Part shown: in pieces, positions 57,006 to 64,000 of the stretch | Position numbering within the stretch: position 1 is the first letter of the stretch | Layout: the number at the start of each line of letters is the position of its first letter | Assembly (NCBI GenBank): GCA_001465935.1 | Contig: LNKV01000016.1 | Coordinates: 372,001-436,000, forward strand | Origin: Clarireedia homoeocarpa | Taxonomy: Eukaryota > Ascomycota > Leotiomycetes > Helotiales > Rutstroemiaceae | Direction: 5' to 3' | Length of the DNA: 64,000 nt | The notes under the pieces: model-generated | What the model was told of the DNA's origin: nothing | Databases searched by the model: none | What the model saw: the letters and a program-made list of their open reading frames with translations, nothing else | Position numbers and translations under genes: made by a program

Positions 57006-58906
57006 AAGATGATTTTCTCCTGTAAATGCCTGTGCCCTTGGTTGGCGGCTTCCCGACATGGATTAATGTGAAGCTTTTGCTTCCCTGTAGATATTGTGGG
57101 GGGTTCCGTACCTGAAGTCAACCTTTCTGGGTTGCTCTTGGATACTTACTGTAGCTTGGCATTTTGGATTGGCGTTTTTCTGGTGGACAGGACTTTTGAT
57201 ACCATAAGCGCAAGAAGATTCGTCTTACTTGCAGCTCGTTACGTTATGACTCTTGTTGAAATCTGGAGGAGGAGACCTTTGATTTGGGATACGCATTTCT
57301 CTTGATATTGGCAAACACCTGGTCCTTGTCATCTCTTACGGGAATTTTAATGATCTGTTGGATAAATAGACGCCACCTTGTAGTGTTGGGCGAAAGGCCA
57401 GGGCCTGATATCAGATGTACCGATAAAAGATAATGTCTTTCCATGTATGAAACCTCGGATGTAATTCTTGAAGTCTTAGTGCATTGAGCGTTGTGATGTT
57501 CTCCCAATTCGGCCATTTCAAAAGGATGATGGAGCGTAGAGCTTGGTCTTACACAAAACACGATGGTGACTATGTATGTGAGAACCTGTGAGGATTCATG
57601 GCTTTGGGTCCATGCGGGGAGCTTCAAAGCCCGAATTGGTAATTGTGATAATCTCCTTATCGCCGAAGAAAGTCTTTCCGCTTGTTTCAGTAGTGTCACA
57701 GATCGAACCTGGAAGGTACTCATTGGCCAAAGAAGATTTGCATCGACCCCACTGAAGTCGATGGCGTCTATCTAGAATGTCACATCAATATGCAAGTTGA
57801 CGATTACCAAGGTTTGGTCACAAGTAGCAAGTAGAACGAAGAATGAATGAGAATATACGGATGATCGTTCCGAATATCTCGAAGTATGCAAATCATCAGT
57901 CTCGTGTGCCATGCGAATAAGGAGATGTTCGTCCTCATGTGTTGAATTTTGTAACTCTTTGCAGCTCAGTATCGATTCCCAGTTCAGCCCGCTTTAACTT
58001 TATTTCGACATCTCTAGTAGATGTTTGGTGTGAGAGATGACGCCGTACTTGTCCTGCTGAGGTATGGAATGAGACGAGGGCAACAGACTGTGTCAGATAT
58101 TGTTTCCTTTTTATACCACTGGTGTAGTAGTATATATTTCCGGCACATTACATTGTAGCCTGCGCCCCTATTTCATCTCCTCAGGTCTTGCAGGAGTCTA
58201 GATGTATGCTTATGAAGAATCGTTGCTCCACGGATCAGTAGTCGTATTGGATATCTTTTGCGCCGACTTAGCTGCTCCCCCCTACTCACCTGCCATGCTA
58301 CGCATGTAACATTCGATGTTGTGAAAGCAGAATTTCTCTCAGCGATTCTTCTATCCGTCTAAAATATTAATGCTTGTCTAATTCTTTTACATTCTTTTAC
58401 ATTCTGAGTGAATTTCTGACTAGAACATTAATAATAGTCCATTTTGCGTCAAGTAACCGCTTTTTAGTTGCAGCACCCTAATTCCCACCTCCGAAACGGA
58501 GGACCAAACCAACGACCCCTCCAATTCCACAGTACAGTCAGTACTCGCTGCCAGGTACCTTGAGCTTCCGAGCCTGGTTGCGACTTTTACTTTCAGCACG
58601 ACGACACACCTGAGAGCAGGTCAACCTTTGTAAAGATCTGTACTCGTCATCAGCCCCGCCCGCAGCATTCACAATCAATACCTTGTGCACAAAAACACCA
58701 GGGGAGCCAAGGCAGTTGGGTGGAAACATTGCGGAAATTCAGCCATACTCCGTGTCCTAGCGATTGTGACCTCACGAAGAGTTGTACGAATACGAAACTG
58801 CATCATTCCTGGCAGTGCACAGGTACTTTGACCGGATTTCGAAGGACTTAACGCAGTCTCTCACAACGTCAACAATACACTTCAAAATACTATGCGATAA
58901 TTAGTG
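57006..58906. other. Intergenic, 1.9 kb
   Basis: Holds the 3' end of the wall-sensor gene and the promoter of the Zn2Cys6 gene. A 159-codon minus-strand frame (57244-57723) shows no domain and is not supported. A duplicated TTCTTTTACA stretch lies at 58381-58401. Confidence 0.5.
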
Positions 58907-61850
58907 ATGATGGACTCCATGCATCGTGAAAGGAATTCTTTCATTCCCCAGATTTCAGCGCCGCCTTTGATGAACCCCCCACCACAGATCTTCGGGGCTT
59001 ACACTGCAGATGGCATGCCGATGTCCTCGACGTTACCTGACATGAGTGGGCCGCTTTTTGGAGATGGCACCCTTCTCGACGAGAGTAATGAAGCGAAGCG
59101 GAGAAGAATAGCTAGAGTACGACAAATGCCTGATGGAAGGAGAGTGGTTCATGACTGACGATGGCAGGCTTGTGATATGTGTAGGAAGAAAAAGATTAAA
59201 TGCGATGGAAAACTACCCGCTTGTACGCACTGTATCAACTACAAAACGGAATGTGTTTTTACACAAGTTGAGAAGAAGAGGAACCCGCCGAAAGGGTAAG
59301 CAAATTGAGAACAATACACAGTATATCGCTAACTCCTGGACAGAGCAAAATATATCGAAGGTCTAGAAAATCGTCTGGGACGCATGGAAAGTTTGCTGCG
59401 GCTGTCTGGTTTGTCTACCAATTCCCATGCGCATAAGAGCCGACAACATCATAGTTGCTCACACATTTCAAAGGACTCCTCAACGAAGACGATAATGGGC
59501 GAACAGACCTGGGTATGTTGGAGAAGAAATTACAGGATAGGAATCAATCACGGAGAACATCTGCTGTACCAGGATCAAATCCCACATCTCCGGAACAAAG
59601 TACCCCAGGCCATAACGACGGCAATGCCTCGACACCCCGCAGCGCCATGGCATCACCAGAACCGCAAAGTAAAGATAAGGAGAAGCGAAATAGCAAAGAT
59701 AGCAAAGATGGACGCAGTGAGAATAACGAAGAGCCGGTAGAAGCACTTTCTGATATGATGTGTTCCCTGGTTACAAATAACTGTGGAGAAACTAGATACA
59801 TAGGTATGCAGTGGACTGCATAGCAGCGGACTCTACTGACTGTGATAGGATCATCTTCCGGCTTCTCTATCTTCTCCCCGAAAGGTATCCAATGGGTCAA
59901 TGAAAAAACCGGCGATTCGTCCTTCCAAGAAATGATATCGTCCGCTTCAGTCGACGACAATAAGTCGATGTACTGGAAGCCAGAAGTGTTCGCTGATTTG
60001 TTCCACCGACCAGTCTTCAAACAGCTACCCCCCAAAAACGAATGTATATCACTGCTGAAAGACTTTTTCGAGAATTTCAATTGCATGTTTCCGCTTTTTC
60101 ATCAACCAACGTTTATGCATCTTGTCGAACGGCAATATTCCCCCGATCCATACCAGGGTTCTGGATGGTGGGCTAGTCTCAATTGTGCGCTTGCTATTGC
60201 TCATCGCCTTCGTGTTATGAGCCACCTAGTACCAAAAGATGAAGATACAAAGGCCTGGGGTTACCTGAAGAATGCGATGGGTGTATTTACGGAATTAACT
60301 ATGCGGAACACGGACCTTCTCAGCGTGCAGGCACTTTTGGGCATGGCATTGTTTATGCAGGGCACGCCTAATCCTCAGCCATCCTTCTTTCTTGTAGCAG
60401 CTGCCATTCGGTTATCGCATAGTATCGGACTCCACAAACGAGGTTCTGGCTTCAACCTGAACCCGGTAGAGATCGAGCAACGAAAACGAGTTTTCTGGAT
60501 TGGTTATATGTTAGACAAGGATATCTGTCTGCGATCTGGACGACCGCCTGCACAAGATGACGATGATATGAATGTTGAGCTACCTAGCGCTGATCCAGAT
60601 GACAACATTGGCAATATTCCTTTGGCAGATGGAAAGGGCAAGGTCAACCTTTTCCGATTGATGTGCGAATTTGCGACCATTGAAAGCAAAGTCTACAAAC
60701 AACTTTACTCTACCAAAGCCTCGAAGCAGTCCGATGGAGAACTCCTAAACACTATCGGCGAGCTAGATCACGAGCTTGAAGAATGGAAAGATAGCATTCC
60801 CGTTGATTTCCGCCCAGAACATGAGATTAAAGCTTCACACACACCCTTGATCCTCCATGTTGTCGTCCTTCATTTTGCTTACTACAACTGTCTTACTACT
60901 ATTCATCGAATGTCTGTACATCATGGGTACTGGACAAGTCGACTTTCCAATTATGCTATTCAGGGTCTCAACGCTAGCCCCCTAAATCCTCGGGTATTTT
61001 CTTCTGCAGCTTTGTGTGTTTCTGCTGCTCGCGCCTCCATCCATCTCATCAAATATGTTCCTCAGGGAGACTTCGCTTGTGTCTGGTAAGTCGCATGACA
61101 ACCGGCTATGTTGGGGACTAAACTAACAACCGTAGGCTTATTCTCTACTTTCCTGTTTCTGCATTAGTGACTCTTTTCGGAAATATTCTACAAAACCCTC
61201 AAGATCCAAGGGCTCGCTCTGATGTACGCCTGATGAACCTTGTTGTAAACTTTCTTTCTATGCTAGGCGCCGAAGAAGAAAACGGAGGCGTCAAACGCAT
61301 GCTAGGAGTCTGCTCAGAGTTCGAGAGGATTGCAAAGGTCGTTCTCGACAAAGCGGAAAAGGAGACATCTTCGAGGAGGAAACGCAAGAGCCATGATGGT
61401 CATACCAAATCCTCACATATCTCGAGAGCCAGCCAACCGCAGACACCAATAATGAACCACTCTCAGACACCAATGTCTGGAGTCATCTCGCCTAACATGT
61501 CCAGCCATCTTAATCCTCATAATGGTTTCAGTCCCATTCAAGGCTCGCCGAATTCAAATTGGCAGCCGGATTTACACAGTACTGGAGGTGATTATATGGG
61601 GTCAGCTGGCACAACATTTGAGGACATGCACGGGTTTACAAATGGCAACGATGCCAATTCACCACTTAATCTTAATGCTTTCCAGCAACCATTTGTTCCA
61701 CAAGATTTATGGCAAATGCCCACGACCATAGAATGGGACTGGGCTGAAATGACCGGAGGCGCATACCAAAGTTTCGAGAATGGAATTGTGGGTGACCCGG
61801 AGCTGCATATGAACAACAATTTACACTTGCAACATCAAGGTGGAATGTAA
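58907..61850 (+). CDS. Zn2Cys6 fungal-specific transcription factor, 894 aa
   Basis: Six exons: 58907-59116, 59168-59295, 59344-59408, 59474-59803, 59849-61085 and 61136-61850; the total is 2685 bases. The binuclear zinc cluster is at Cys72, 75, 82, 89, 92 and 99 (CX2CX6CX6CX2CX6C), with the basic RKKKIK. It follows directly on intron 1, so the zinc domain is missed unless spliced. A linker and short coiled coil (YIEGLENRLGRMESLLRLSG) support dimer formation. The middle region (about residues 270-700) is a fungal_trans regulatory domain with AAAIRLSHSIGLHKRG and KRVFWIGYMLDKDICLRSGRPP. The C-terminus is Asn/Gln/Pro-rich, suited to activation. Two adjacent ATGs occur at 58907 and 58910; I took the first. 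The target pathway is not evident from sequence or neighbours. Confidence 0.92.
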
Positions 61851-62556
61851 GAGTTCGGTTTTAGCATTGTATATTTTGGGCTGCGAGGCAACGGTGTTCT
61901 AGGGGCATTTGACACTAAGGACGATGGATCATGAAGAACGGATTAACGGCTTAGGAAGCAATTGCCATTGCATGGAATGAGGCGCATTTACTAGAAACTC
62001 GTTTGGCTCGAGATGTTTGCTTTTTCCCTCTCGTAAATCGGTGGGAGGGTGGGAGGATGGCATGGCTGTACACTAACTATGACTCTCCTCAGATATTTGT
62101 ACTGCGGCCCTGAGGGGCTTGCCCAAGCACTGTAGTAATGATATATTGGTATTATAAACCCGCAGATTGCTCTTCAATTATGATAATATTTTAAGTCTAA
62201 AAACTGTGTCTACACATATCAATCACTTGAATCACATCATTAATATTATAAGGATAAAAAGCTTGGTTTGTAATTGAGGGCATGTCAAAAGCTCGTTGGA
62301 TGTATTTTGCTTCTAGACCTGACAAAGTTGCGCTAGTGGTCGCTTTCACTAATCAAGTGGCCCTGCACATAATCAAGACATCATTGCGGAAATCGAACCG
62401 ACATTGCCTTCCACCACTAACTCCGAAGTCAACGAGGACCTCTTCCAATCTATCCCGCGAGTCTATGAAATAGTGGTCAAAGTCACTGAAAGATACGAGA
62501 CAGTGACTTGAATCCTCTTCTTTCCTTTCAAATACAACCAGCAGCTCTAGCCAAGC
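61851..62556. other. Intergenic, 706 bases
   Basis: Presumed 3' end of the transcription-factor gene (AT-rich near 62135-62250) and promoter of the m-AAA gene. Nothing else was recognised. Confidence 0.5.
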
Positions 62557-64000
62557 ATGACATCCATGTTACGGCAATCGAGCAATCTTGCTAGAATTTC
62601 TCATGCCACCATTCAATCCGCTGCACGGAGTTCCCTTCGCACATCATCTCATGCGCCTCTACTGAGTTCGCGGTTACTCGCACAAAAGGTGCGCGCCTAC
62701 TCTTCGAATTTTAATCAACCAAAGAAAGATGGACGTGAGGTAGAATCAAGGAAGAAGACGCCTACGCCGTCTTCCAAGTCGGCTCCTGGGACGGAAAATC
62801 TTTACAATGGAAAAACACCTTTGTCGAACCGGGACGAGAATGCGAAGAGTTCAGAGGAAAATGAGACACCATTAGATGAAGGCATGGTTAGGTTGACGGA
62901 GGAGGAGCTGAAGGAATTAGAAAATATGATGACATGGTTGACAAAGGGCATGGGGAAGGAGCAGGCGGCCTCGTTGAAGAATTCATTCCGGGACGTAGCA
63001 AAACACGGCATACCAGTAGAGCTCAAGGAGTTATTAAGTAACCACAAGACCAGGCCACTAACTCTATCCGAGACGGCGAAAGTCATGAAACTGGCATTCC
63101 AAATGGCAAAGCGAGTGGCAGAAAAGGAAACATCCAGTAACACAGACTTCCAGTCAAATGAATCGAAAGGCGCATTCGGTGGCGGCAGGCCTCCTCCCGG
63201 AGTGAACAGGAACAGTGCTAAGGGTAGCAACAAGCAAGATGGGTTCAAGACTCCAGAAGTCAAGATCGATATGGGCTCCATCTTGGTGTCGGCCTTCGTC
63301 TCCTACCTGCTGTACAGAATAGTATTCCCGGGCGAGAACGGCAAGGAAATCACATACCAAGAATTCCGGAGCAAGTTCTTTGATAAGGGTCTGGTCAAGA
63401 AGCTTACTGTAGTCAACAAGGACAGAGTGCGAGTAGACCTCCACACCGACGCTGCACAAACAATGTATCCAGATAGTCCTGTTGGAAACCCAAACTTCCA
63501 TTACTACTTCTCGATAGGATCTGCTGATTCATTCGAGCAACGGATGGAACATGCACAAGATGAACTAGGAATCCCAACAGCGGAGAGAATTCCCATCAGC
63601 TATGCAACGGATGGCAATGCATTTGCAATCTTACTGACCTTCGGTCCTACGCTTTTGTTCATCGGCGCAATATGGTACTTCTCACGACGAGCCTCGGCGG
63701 GCGCTGGAGGCAATAGCGGGATCTTTGGAATGAGTAAAAGTCGGGCGAAACAGTTCAATCACGAGACAGATGTCAAAGTCAAATTCTCGGACGTTGCTGG
63801 TATGGACGAGGCTAAGCAAGAAATCATGGAATTTGTTGCCTTTTTGAAGACCCCTGAACAATTCCAGAGATTGGGTGCTAAGATTCCTCGTGGTGCTATT
63901 CTCTCTGGACCACCAGGTGAGTTTCTACCTTCACATCTACTTGCTTTTACACTGCACGACTCCTACCTGTATTTTTTTTTTTTTTTTTTGAAATAACCTG
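62557..64000 (+). CDS. Mitochondrial m-AAA protease subunit (Afg3/Yta12 type), 5' part
   Basis: Inner-membrane ATP-dependent metalloprotease that degrades and processes membrane proteins. Exon 1 spans 62557-63916 and ends inside the Walker A motif (AILSGPPG) at a GTGAGT donor; the rest lies beyond the window. Visible features are a basic mitochondrial presequence, a charged matrix-side segment, a first transmembrane helix (GSILVSAFVSYLLYRIVF), the FtsH extracellular-type domain (EITYQEFRSKFFDKGLVKKL), a second helix (FAILLTFGPTLLFIGAIWYF) and the AAA start VKFSDVAGMDEAKQEIMEFV. The intron contains an 18-base T-run near 63972-63989 and has no acceptor that I can support inside the window. Afg3 cannot be told from Yta12 with this part. 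Confidence 0.92.

Noticed and set aside
57244..57723. 159-codon minus-strand ORF
   Set aside because: No recognisable motif and no promoter-like or splice context; sits in the 3' flank of the wall-sensor gene.

Overview
The window is nuclear DNA of a filamentous ascomycete. Genes have short spliceosomal introns (about 50-215 bases, GTRNGT donors and CTAAC-like branch sites), CT-rich leaders, and intergenic gaps of 0.2-5.5 kb. The gene set includes a tuberin homologue, an m-AAA protease, a Zn2Cys6 regulator and a small secreted cysteine-rich protein. Codon use and gene style recall Leotiomycetes (Sclerotiniaceae such as Botrytis, Sclerotinia or Monilinia), but this placement is inference, since no marker locus could be searched.

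I rebuilt 21 protein genes exon by exon. Every complete model closes in frame. From left to right: small secreted Cys-rich protein (-), peroxisomal catalase (-), Arl1 GTPase (-), ribosomal protein L39 (+), Skp1 (-), GPI mannosyltransferase 4/Smp3 (+), PTS1-bearing acyl-CoA dehydrogenase (+), tuberin/Tsc2 (-), Cse1 exportin (+), eIF3 subunit l (+), a universal-stress-domain protein (+), a 5.5-kb gene-poor stretch with minisatellites, a Ser/Thr-rich secreted membrane protein (+), a CDK11/PITSLRE-like kinase (-), the complex I assembly factor NDUFAF7/MidA (+), a Tm-1-like TIM-barrel protein (-), a UPF0261/Tm-1 N-terminal-like protein (+), a Bor1-type anion transporter (-), a DUF676-like lipase with a coiled-coil tail (-), a Mid2-like wall-sensor candidate (+), a Zn2Cys6 factor (+), and the 5' part of an m-AAA protease (+) that runs off the window.

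Most of this is core eukaryotic biology: translation (RPL39, eIF3l), ubiquitin ligase scaffolding (Skp1), nuclear transport (Cse1), TORC1 control (Tsc2), Golgi traffic (Arl1), GPI anchors (Smp3), mitochondrial quality control (NDUFAF7, m-AAA) and peroxisomal oxidation (catalase ending SRL, acyl-CoA dehydrogenase ending SKL). Four divergent pairs share promoters: Arl1/RPL39, Tsc2/Cse1, CDK/NDUFAF7 and TIM-barrel/UPF0261.

The points most worth a second look are the head-to-head pair encoding separately the two halves of the plant Tm-1 protein; two adjacent minisatellites at 34.86-35.45 kb; a switch from C-ending to G-ending codons inside at least five genes; the cryptic three-exon secreted protein at the left edge; a 54-base stop-free in-frame intron in the Bor1-like gene; and two CT-rich leaders that point at no recognisable coding sequence.
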